Below the pieces are notes generated by a model. That model was given only the letters and a program-made list of their open reading frames with translations, had not been told where the DNA came from and ran no database searches. From NCBI GenBank assembly GCA_016169945.1, contig JADLSH010000113.1, positions 186,001-250,000 of the forward strand: DNA of 64,000 nt, given 5' to 3'. Each line of letters begins with the position of its first letter. The stretch's first letter is position 1. A program made the translations under genes and the position numbers. This document shows positions 11,261 through 22,300 of this stretch, piece after piece. This DNA is from Trachythela sp. YZ-2020. Taxonomy: Eukaryota > Cnidaria > Anthozoa > Malacalcyonacea > Clavulariidae.

Positions 11261-12416
11261 ACTTGTCAGAATGCAGCTGCTTTCCGATTTCGATAACAGT
11301 TTACAATGTTTACTCTTAAGTTAGCTTGCATAGTTCGTATTCAAAAACAGTCATACTAATGTTTATTCTTAAGTAGAGTGTTCAGGGTCTAGGCGATATA
11401 GACAAATATACTAAAATATCAGAATCTAAATTATGTCAATAAGATTTCATTAAAGTAATCCTGTGATTATAAATTGTGTCTATTTGAAAGAACTCGTGTG
11501 ATGGGGAAATGTTGATATTATATAATCATCCCAGCCAAGGTCGGCAAGAGCCAGACGCGGGTCCCAGCGTTGCATGCAGTGATGTGGGCCCTTCTACGAG
11601 GCAGAGGAAGCAATGTTTCATGCATATGTATTACCAGGCCCCCCTCCCCTTGAAAGTGCTGTGCTCTGGGTATTTTCCCTCCTTCTCCCCCCACCTTGCT
11701 CGCATCAAAATAATTCACGATTTACGAAGGAATACAAATCTTTTAGCCGGAGGTTTACGGTTGTCTCCGACAACAGCCGACTCGTGACGGGAAAGCAGGT
11801 GGACTCATACAATAACAGTTACAAAAAAATGCTGTTCAAAATTAATTTGAACCTCTTAAATTTAATTGAACTCCTCTCTGAGTTCTTTATTATGGTTGTG
11901 TTAATTTCAAATAACATTGTCATCGTACAGACTTAATATTAATCTATATTCCATATCATAGTGATATTATATACAAGCAATTTTAATATCTCTGCGCGAC
12001 AGAATCCAATTGTTAATATACACTGGACTATACTTTGAACTTCATGTTTTTTTGTGGAATTAATTATTGTGTCGATCAATATTTCATGAGAAAAGTCAGA
12101 CTGTCAAAGCAAAGACAGTGAGTAATATTTTCTAGAGTGAATATAAAATGAATTTCTTTTGACTTTGTGATAGATTCAACACTAAAGAAGCCTATAAATG
12201 GATCATTTCATTCAACTATATTTTTGACAGTTTCTTGTGTTCATGTGTCATGAAATAATTCAGAATGTCAGTGTTTTAAAAACAGTGCCACAGATTTACA
12301 ACAGTGAATATTCATTGAACTATTTGGAAGTCAATTTTTGTGGATTTTGCCTGTCAATGTTTTAATAGCTTAACAGAAGTGAATACATCGAACTATCATA
12401 ATTATTTTTGTGGATC
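11261..12416. other. Gene-free region upstream of GPCR 1
   Basis: No supported exon. Overlapping open frames near 11509-11936 have no recognisable content. Between about 12120 and 12415 there are three weak repeats of a roughly 85-bp segment (AGTGAATA...GAACTAT...TTTTTGTGGAT), the last ending at the receptor start codon. Confidence 0.45.
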
Positions 12417-13325
12417 ATGTTAGCATTGAAGGAATTTACAGAATATTTATGCCTTGGTTGGGAGGCAAGGCAACCTACAAGCATACTCTATATAGCACTA
12501 ACTGTATGCTTTGCTATAACAAATATCGTGATATCTCTATGTGGAACAATGGCAAACATTATTATAATCTTTTCCTATTGTCGACATCGTAACGTGCGTG
12601 TCGTACAGAACACGTTATTTACTTCACTGGCCGTTACAGACCTCACTATAACTGCTATTGCACAACCTTTATATATTGTGGCGATTTTACAAAGTGCTTT
12701 CTCCATATACGACTGTGTGCTATGGTTTGTTATATATGTGACGTTATCACTATGCTTGGGTCTCTCTCTTATGACAGTGACAATATTAAGTTTGCACAGT
12801 TTTGTTACTTTAGCCTATCCCTACCATTACCAAAGATTAGTACGGTGTCTTAAAGGTTTAATAGCCATGTCATGGTTCATTGTATTTATCGTTGTAATCT
12901 TCCTGACATGTTTTGCATCGAAACGTGTATACACTATGACCGGAGCCTGTTTGATAATAATCGCCATCCTAACAGTAACCTCGACGTGGCTTTGGACTTA
13001 TAAACTTATTCGTCGTCACCGCCGTCGCATAGCAACAAGCCAGACACCGACAAATCTTACTGGTAATTTGGTGGCGCAGAAGAAGGTGCTCCGTTCGACC
13101 ACTACAGCATGTATGGTTGTGGGAGGTTTAATTACATGTTATTTGCTTGGCTTCGCACGCTTGATATACGCGGGAAATGTGAGTGGCAATGATTGGATTA
13201 TATTGGAGTTTGTCCTACGGCCGTTGGCTACAACGTTGATGTTTGGAAATTCTCTACTTAACCCGTGTTTAGTACTTTGGAGGAGCACGGAGTTCAGAGA
13301 TGCTGCGAAACTGATTCTATGCTAA
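12417..13325 (+). CDS. Rhodopsin-like GPCR 1 (intronless, divergent)
   Basis: This is a 302-aa single-exon seven-helix protein. The first ATG is used; an upstream in-frame TTG was ignored. Helix 1 carries GTMANIII with the class A Asn, and helix 2 carries LAVTDL with the conserved Asp. Helix 3 follows a Cys that could bond to the second loop. Its end reads SLHSFVTLAYP where class A receptors have (D/E)RY, so the Arg used in G-protein switching is missing. Helix 7 is NSLLNPCLVLW, with Trp replacing the NPxxY tyrosine. A short cytoplasmic helix follows (RSTEFRDAAKLIL). The ligand is unknown. The stop codon lies 69 bp from the FBF1 stop on the other strand, so the 3' UTRs probably overlap. Confidence 0.85.
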   Translation: MLALKEFTEYLCLGWEARQPTSILYIALTVCFAITNIVISLCGTMANIIIIFSYCRHRNVRVVQNTLFTSLAVTDLTITAIAQPLYIVAILQSAFSIYDCVLWFVIYVTLSLCLGLSLMTVTILSLHSFVTLAYPYHYQRLVRCLKGLIAMSWFIVFIVVIFLTCFASKRVYTMTGACLIIIAILTVTSTWLWTYKLIRRHRRRIATSQTPTNLTGNLVAQKKVLRSTTTACMVVGGLITCYLLGFARLIYAGNVSGNDWIILEFVLRPLATTLMFGNSLLNPCLVLWRSTEFRDAAKLILC

Positions 13326-13394
13326 GGCATATAACAGACGTGATATGTCATATTTACCTTAATGGATGAAGAATAGCTGAACAAGAACCCCAGG

Positions 13395-16300
13395 TTAGGC
13401 ACGGTACAGCGGACGCAATCGTGAGTCTTGGAGGTTGTTGAGAAATTCTGATTCCTTCGCCAAAAATTCCTCGTCCTGAAACAAAGTACACCATCAATAA
13501 TTCGGCGGTTGACTGTTGTGTAAAACTACCTGAAAAATACAATAAGAACTTCGACGTTTCGAGCGAAGGCCCTTCGTCTGGAAGTTACGAAGGGCCTTCG
13601 CTCGAAACGTCGAAGTTCTTATTGTATTTTCCAGGTAGTTTTACACAACAGTCAACCACCGAATCTTCGTTATACTCTATCAGTGTACTCTACCCACACT
13701 GGCACCGCACGTTCGAGATATTTTCACACCATCAATAACATTATACGGTGGGGTTTCCAAGAATGAATTCAGCTTGATCTGCTTAAGGGGGGGGGGGGGA
13801 GTACTCAGCACGGGCTGGCCACGGAGCGGGTTACGATCGCTGACGAGGCAAGGTGCATCATGACTGATGGAGCTTTTGAAAGCTTTGTGAAATAGATAAA
13901 CGTACGTGGTGTTTTTCACAAAACAAAAGAACTATATATATCGCCGTGCAAATCTAATGTTTAAGGAAACGATTGCACCCTACCTGTTCTTTATCTTGCG
14001 ACCAACGACGTAACGTTCTCTTTAAATCCAGAGTGTTAACCAAGAGGTCTGGTGGCAAGCCATGAACAGAACTTGATCGTGGAGGAGGGGGACTGGATGC
14101 GAGTTCCCCAGATGTGATGTAGTGCGATGAGAGACTGGATTCTAATGACTGAGACAGTCTAGCTGATGGTTCTCCTAAAGTAGAATAATTATAACAATTA
14201 GTGAATACCAGTAGATATTTTCAGGGCATCAGATGGTGGTCAACTTCAGAAATGTTGACACTTATAGTAGTAAGAAAATTAAACTAAATCTCTCAATTCT
14301 ATTTATTTGCCTCCAAATACAATATTTTTATGAAAATAATTAACATTATTTTCTCACTTTGATAACTGCAGGTTGAGCATTATCTGCTGCACGATAGTGC
14401 TTAGGGAAACCCACAAATTCTTACTGAAAATTACATACTTTTTGAGTCAGCTTGGAGTGGACTACTTTGTGACTGTGAACAACGACCACACACTTCACGA
14501 CGTTTCTCCATTTCCAAATCTCTCTTTTCCTTTAGAGCTGCAAGTCTTTCCTAAGTCCAAGAAATAGGTATTAATGAATGCCACGATTTATACTAGACAA
14601 GAATCACCCGTCTGGACAAACTTGGACAAAGAATACTATTAATAGTATTACAGTAGGTGTTTAAGTTCGTTCTTAAATACTTACATCGGCAATCTGCCGT
14701 TCCTTTTCCTGCAACAGTAACACTCTGGCCTGCAATTCATTTGCTTGTTGTGAGATCTCCACCTGCATACGTTGTGCGACCTCCAGCGACGTTCTGCCCT
14801 CCTCGCCAACCTTCGCTGCTTCCTGTAACATATAAGCTCGATGTTAATAATTTTCTGTGATAATGAAAATAAGATATCTAATGTGCATTTCACAGGGTAC
14901 CCAATTCACTCAAGCCAGAGGCTCACGATACAAGTGCTCGGGGTTAGTTTTTGGTGAGAGAGGAAAACCGGTAGCCTGAGCACTGCAGTACGGTAAGGTA
15001 CGACTCTACTTACACGAGTATTCAAGCACAGTGAAGTTACCCAACGTAAATAAATCCTCTACCCCTGACCTTCAGAAGCAGACTTACTCGGCGATGAAGG
15101 ACAGTGCTTTCTGAGCTCATTTCAGTATCCAAGGAAACTTACTAAGCTAACTTCGTCAATTTCTTGAGCGCGTTTTTCAAGTTCCAATCCCAGTTTTCCA
15201 ATATGATCTTTCTCTGTATTCCACTTGTCTTGTTTATCCATAAATACCCTTTTCTCTCTCCTCAGTTCCTCCTGATCCCGTCTCAGCTGAGCCTCTCTGG
15301 CATTTAAATCAGCGGTATCTTCTGCAAGACGCACTCGTGCGCTCTCCTGTTCCGCGTCCAACTATACAAAAAAGAGAAAAAATTAAACTACTCTCTATAC
15401 TGGATAGCTCTATCAGTTCTAAACTGTTCTCCCTAGAGGCCCAGTAAGGATCATCTCTTAATGATCCAGTGTTACTACAGGAGGAAACCTAAACTAAACT
15501 AACTTTATTTATACTGGATAGCTCTATCAGTTCTAAAGTGTTCTCCCTAGAGGTCCAGTAAGGGTCATCTCTTATTGATACAGTGTTACTACAGGAGGAA
15601 ACCTAAACTAAACTAACTTTATTTATACTGGATAGCTTTATCAGTTCTAAACTGTTCTCCCTAGAGGTCCAGTAAGGATCATCTCTTAATGATCCAGTGT
15701 TACTACAGGAGGAAACCTAAACTAAACTAACTTTATTTATACTGGATAGCTTTATCAGTTCTAAACTGTTCTCCCTAGAGGCCCAGTAAGGGTCATCTCT
15801 TATTGATCCAATGTTACTACAGGAGGAAACCTAAACTAAACTAACTTTATTTATACTGGATAGCTCTATCAGTTCTAAAGTGTTCTCCCTAGAGGTCCAG
15901 TAAGGGTCATCTCTTATTGATCCAATGTTACTACAGGAGGAAATCTAAACTAAACTAACTTTATTTATACTGGATAGCTCTATCAGTTCTAAAGTGTTCT
16001 CCCTAGAGGTCCAGTAAGGGTCATCTCTTATTGATCCAATGTTACTACAGGAGGAAATCTAAACTAAACTAACTTTATTTATACTGGATAGCTCTATCAG
16101 TTCTAAACTCTTCTCCCTAGAGGTCCAGTAAAGGTCATCTCTTAGTGATTCAGTGTTACTACAGGAGGAAACCTAAACTAAACTAACTTTATTTATACTG
16201 GATAGCTCTATCAGTTCTAAACTGTTCTCCCTAGAGGTCCAGTAAGAGTCATCCCTTATTCATCCAGTGTTACTGCAGGAGGAAACCTAAACTAAACTAA

Positions 16301-19300
16301 CTTTATTTATACTGGATAGCTCTATCAGTTCTAAACTGTTCTCCCTAGAGGTCCAGTAAGAGTCATCCCGTATTCATCCAGTGTTACTACAGGAGGAAAC
16401 CTAAACTAAACTAACTTTATTTATACTGGATAGCTCTATCAGTTCTAAACTGTTCTCCCTAGAGCTCCAGTAAGGGTCATCCCTTATTGATCCAGTGTTA
16501 CTGCAGGAGGAAACCCGACTACCTGGAGAAAACCTGCGGTGTTTGGTAGAGTCAAACTGGAAGCACTTGCCTCACATGCGACTGAGATGAAACAATAATC
16601 AGAAACTGTGCACTGATTGATGGTTGTTATACCTTAGTAAAGTTATCATGTTTTAGTCTTTCTTTATTCATCATTCCTCTCTGAGCAGAAGTCACTTCAG
16701 CTCTTTCTAGAGCCAATGTTCTTCTTTCCTCATTTAAATCCAGCATCATTTGACGTTGTTGAGATAGAAACTCCTCCTTAGTCCTCTGAACTAATCCACG
16801 CTCGGCTTCGAGTTGTTCCCGCGTGAGGCGCCTCTCTTCCTCGAGGGATACACGCAATGACTTCAATCTCGAATCCTCCTGGAAAAACATCGTAATATTA
16901 CACATATATTGAGTGGGTTTTACTAAGTATTATTGTGCACGAGATGATATTCAACCTCCACTTCTCACCAACCTCGACTTCATTTTAACAGAATAGACAC
17001 TCATTCCAGCTATATTTGATAGATCAGTGGTATGTACCTGACTTAATTTCCACTTGTCTTCCTCAAATTTCCTATTTTGTTCCCGCATCTGTACTTCCAT
17101 TTTCGCGACAAGATTCTGTAATCTAGTTCGTTCCTCGTCATTTTCCGTCTGTTGTTTTAGAAGTCTGTCTTGAAGTTGACGGAGATATTCGTCTTTGGTT
17201 TTCATTGTAATGTCTCGTTCTTGTTGACTGCTTTTGTGAGACACCTCTACCAGATGATGCAAATCTTCTACCTAGAGGATTAAATATTGGTCTGATTTAT
17301 ACTAGAAAGAGATTAACCGTCGCCATCCGTCTGATGGACCATTCGTTTTAGTGTAAACACAAGACCATACAATTTACCCATACATTCTACTGGCATTACC
17401 CCACAATATATACACGAATTTGCAGTTAATGCCCAGCAATTGGACTCTGTAGCTCAGTTGGTTAGAGCGCTGCACCGGAATCGCAGGGCCGCAGGTTCGA
17501 TTCCCGCCAGAGGGCCTAAGGTTGCATTTTTCGCAACAGCTCCTGGTTAGGTCTAAAAGTGTATATACATTTTCGTTCGAATATTCCATCTACAAAAAAC
17601 GTTCTACTATAAACACAAGATGAACTATCTAGACGAATTAACTAGAATAGCGCGATCTATGCACCATGGCAATGGTTGCGGGAACAAATCATGTCTGATA
17701 TTTTCCTGATAGTTTGTCTAATGCCGCATTTATACACATTAGACGAATCGTCCGTCAACTACGCTCGTAAGTCGGTCTGAAACGTTGTTTGTGTCTGAAC
17801 TACCTGAAAAAGATATCTCAAACGTGGTGGTCCAGTGTAGGTAGTATTCTACAATAAGTTGCCGTGGTTTGTGTCTGAACTACCTGAAAAAGAAATCTCA
17901 AACGCGGTGGTCCAGTGTAGGTAGTATTCTACAATAAGCTGCCGTGGTTTGTGTCTGAACTACCTGAAAAAGATATCTCAAACGCGGTGGTCCAGTGTAG
18001 GTAGTATTCTACAATAAGTTGCCGTGGTTTGTGTCTGAACTACCTGAAAAAGTTCAAAAACACTTCAAACACGTAGCTCATATTTTTACCTGTTTTGTTG
18101 AATTGAAGACTTGTTCCATGAGACTCTGCAAAGACTTGGTGTGCGTGAAAGCCGTCATTGTCGCGGATATCTCTTGCTCTTTCATTTTTTTCATATGATT
18201 AATCTCAGCAAGATTCTCGCTACGTACTTCATCTAACACACGGCGATGTGTCTCATGGAGTCGTTCAATCTCAGTCAGTCTATTTGACTCAAGATTTGAG
18301 ATTTTGCGCGCATGCGTAGCCTGGAGGTCTGATTTCTCGCGTTCTAATTGGTTAACTGTGTCTTTGTGTTTAGATACGAGTATCTCTGTTTCTTCTCTCT
18401 GTCTTGCTTCTCGGCGCTGGTAGGATTCCTCCAGAGTTTTAACACGAATCCTGAAAGGATTGGAGAAAAATATATTTCTCTCTTCAGAAATGAAGTTGGA
18501 ATTTGAAAATATTTGAATTATTATTATGTTAACCCATTCTGATTGCGATCTTATCTCCGTGAATAAATATAATTTTGAGATGTAGTGACCAAAGCTAAGA
18601 GACGGCGCAAGTCTTCGGAAAGGGACGCGTGGAAATGTGAAATAGCTCAAGACTTACCGATGCGAGTTTTCAATTGCTGCAATATCCTCCTTGTTCCGCT
18701 CCTTGCTCAGTTCTAAACTTTGTCTCAGACTGTCGTTCTCAACTTCCAGACGTCGGATCTAAATTGAAACCCAGAGTCAGTTCTAGAATGGTAGTCAGGG
18801 ATATTGGTGAGACAGTGAGGGATATTGGTGTGGTAGTGAGGGATATTGGTGTGGTAGTGAGGGATATTGGTGGGACAATGGTTAGTGCATGTGTCTTTCA
18901 CCTCCGTGGCTAGGGTCTGATTCCTGCAATATGAAGTTGTCTGATTGTAAATTTACACCAGAAGGGTGCTTCAAGTTTGACTCTACCAAACACCGCAGGT
19001 TTTTGCGGGAACTTCAGTTTCTTCCTGCAGTAACATTGAGAGAATAAGAGATGGTCCTCACTGGGACCTCTTGGAAGAACAGTTTAGAACTGATAGAACT
19101 ATCTCGTTCCCAGGCACTTCCCTCTTGCCATGCTTCTAACAATATCCCACCTTTGTTTCCAACTCAGCCAGTTTATTTGCCATTTCCATTTCCACTTTAT
19201 ATTTTTCATTTTCAACATCTTGTATTTTCCCTACCATTCCTTTTAGCTCCACCTCAAAATTCTGTTTATTCAATTCTGAACGATATTGAGTCTCATTAAA

Positions 19301-22300
19301 CCCAGCTTGATGGGAGGTCACATGACCTACATCATTCCCACGATGCACTTGGGGTTGTGTCATAGGTGGAGTTCTATCTGAGGGGACTGGGTCCAACACT
19401 CTGCCTGGCTGTTGTGCGCCTGGTAACGAAGGTACAACTGAAGCTCCGAACTCTTTGCCTGGGGTTTGATGTTGAATAGGACTAGTAGTTTCCAGTGGTG
19501 TGGCTCTCTGAGCAGTTGATTTAGCGATGACTGTATTTTTCAGTGTCTGGTCAGTTCTTTAAAGAAAAAATTGCTATGTTTGAGGGTTTGAAGGATCAAC
19601 CTACGTGAAAAATATAGCAAGAACTTCGACGTTTCGAGCGAAGCGTCAATAACTTCCAGATGAAGGGTCTTCGTTCGTTTAACGCTCTAACTACACTGGA
19701 AACACGCAATCAAAAAATATTTGTATGTAGATTAAGAGTACATTAACATGGCTATGACACCAACATGATATCTACAATACCTAATACAATAGTACCTACA
19801 CTCACGTCCACATTGAGATACCGTACCTTGTCTCAGACTCTGTTTCATTCTGAAGAACGTCTGATGAATCTTGTTTGGCTGTAGAAGCTATTCCAGGTCG
19901 ACGACGTCTGCCCTTGCCACCTTCCCATGGGAACAATGATCTACAAGAAGTAGTGTGTGTGTTACAGTGGTTAGAGCATTGTGTCTTTCATCTCTGTGAC
20001 CGGGGTTTGATTATTGCAATGTGCAGTTATCTGATTACAATTTCACCTCAGTCAGGTGTAAGAAGAGTGCTTCCAGATTGACTCTACCAAACATCACAGA
20101 TTTACTCACTGGGTATTCAGGTTTACTCACTGGGTATTCAGGTTTACTCACTGGGTATTCAGGTTTACCCACTGGGTATTCAGGTTTACTCACTGGGTAT
20201 TCAGGTTTACTCACTGGGTATTCAGGTTTACTCACTGGGTATTCAGGTTTACTCACTGGGTATTCAGGTTTACTCAATGGGTATTCTGGTTTCTTCCTGT
20301 AGTAACACTGGATCAATAAGGGATGGTTCTTACTGGACCTCTAGGGAGAACAGTTTAGAACTGATAGAGCTATCCAGTATATACAAAGTTAGTTTAAGAA
20401 GAAAAGTATAACAACGTACTTGTCATCACTTTCTATTTTGTGTCCATCTGGCACGAGATCCACCATCTTTGATAGTTCATCATCTTGTTTCTTCTCAACA
20501 GTCTTAGCGGGAGATACTGTGTTGGGAGGCATTGTGTTAGAAGGCATTGTGTTGGGTTCAGAATCAGGGCTCTTCGCTGTCGTTAGACTGGCGTTCAGTT
20601 GATCATCTGTGACGTCATCATCCAGTCCTAACCAATCACCTGACATGCTTGACTTGGAACCTTAAACAGAGATCGGTGAATCTCAATTCTCGTTTTTGTT
20701 TGTTAAATACAACATAAGCTACAGCGTTTATAGCACGCTACAGAGTTTATAGCACGCTACAGAGTTTATAGCACGCTACAGAGTTTATAGCACGCTACAG
20801 AGTTTATAGCACGCTACAGAGTTTATAGCACGCTACAGAGTTTATAGCACGCTACAGAGTTTATAGCACGCTACAGAGTTTATAGCACGCTACAGAGTTT
20901 ATAGCACGCTACAGAGTTTATAGCACGCTACAGAATTTATAGCACGCTACAGAGTTTATAGCACGCTACAGAGTTTATAGCACGCTACAGAGTTTATAGC
21001 ACGCTACAGAGTTTATAGCACGCTACAGAGTTTATAGCACGCTACAGAGTTTATAGCACGGGTGTGTTACCTTGTAATGATGTTTGTGGAGAAAGATCTT
21101 CATCTTTGTTGCCTGAATTTGCAACATCAGTTTTCTCGTCTAAACCTAGCCAATCCGCTTTGTCTGTGAATAAGGAATATTAGGTCTTTTAAGCCATTGG
21201 AGTTGACAAAATCAAAATCGCTTTACATTATATGAGCTTTCTTAAAACGACAGTTTCCATGAAGACTGCGTTCTCAGTCTACAGATATAAAACTATAGCT
21301 ACCTTTATTGGAAGAAGCTGTAAACGTATTATTAAGTGGATCTTTTGGTTCTTCTGTCTTCCTTCGACTACCAGGCGCAGTGGAAGGACGTTTCTTTGGA
21401 CTAAACAGTTCATCATCAAGTCCCAGATCATCTGAAAATTTCACAGATCTTCGTCCAAAGTCTGAGTCAGGGCGAGTGTTTCTACTTGATCTTCGTCCTG
21501 AACTACCAGCTGAGCTCGGCATGTAACCTCCGAAATGAAATGTTTCTTCTGATGTTGGACTGCGCACTGGACTTTGAATTTCTAAAACAATTATGTGATA
21601 CTCGTATTTAGAATACAAAATACTAAACTACCTGTATTTATACTGGATAGCTCTATCAGTTATAAACTGTTCTACCTAGAGGTCCAGTAAGAGCCATCTC
21701 TTATTGATCCAGTGTTACTACAGGAGGAAACCTAAACTAAACTAACTGTGTTTATACTGGATAGCTCTATCAGTTCTAAACTGTTCCCCCTAGAGGTCCA
21801 GTAAGAGTCATCTCTTATTGTTCCAGTGTTACTACAGGAGGAAACCTAAACTAAACTAACTGTGTTTATACTGGATAGCTCTATCAGTTCTAAACTGTTC
21901 CCCCTTGAGATCCAGTAAGAGTCATCCCTTATTGTTCCAGTGTTACTACAGGAAGAAACCTAAACTAAACTAACTTTATTTATACTGGATAGCTCATCAG
22001 TTCTAAACTGTTCCCCCTTGAGATCCAGTAAGAGTCATCCCTTATTGTTCCAGTGTTACTACAGAAGGAAACCGGAGTACCTGGAGAAAACCTGCGGTGT
22101 TTGGTAGCACTCTTCTCACATGTGACTGAGGTGAAATTATCATCAGACAACTGATTATTGCAGGAATCAAACTCTGCTGACAGAGGTAAAAAGCACATGC
22201 AGTTGATCTGACCACACTGACCTGACTTTGGCGACGTTTTGCTGGTCGTGCTAACTTTAGCCATAAATTCATCAAGTGAAGCTGGTTTAGTCTTCTTTGT

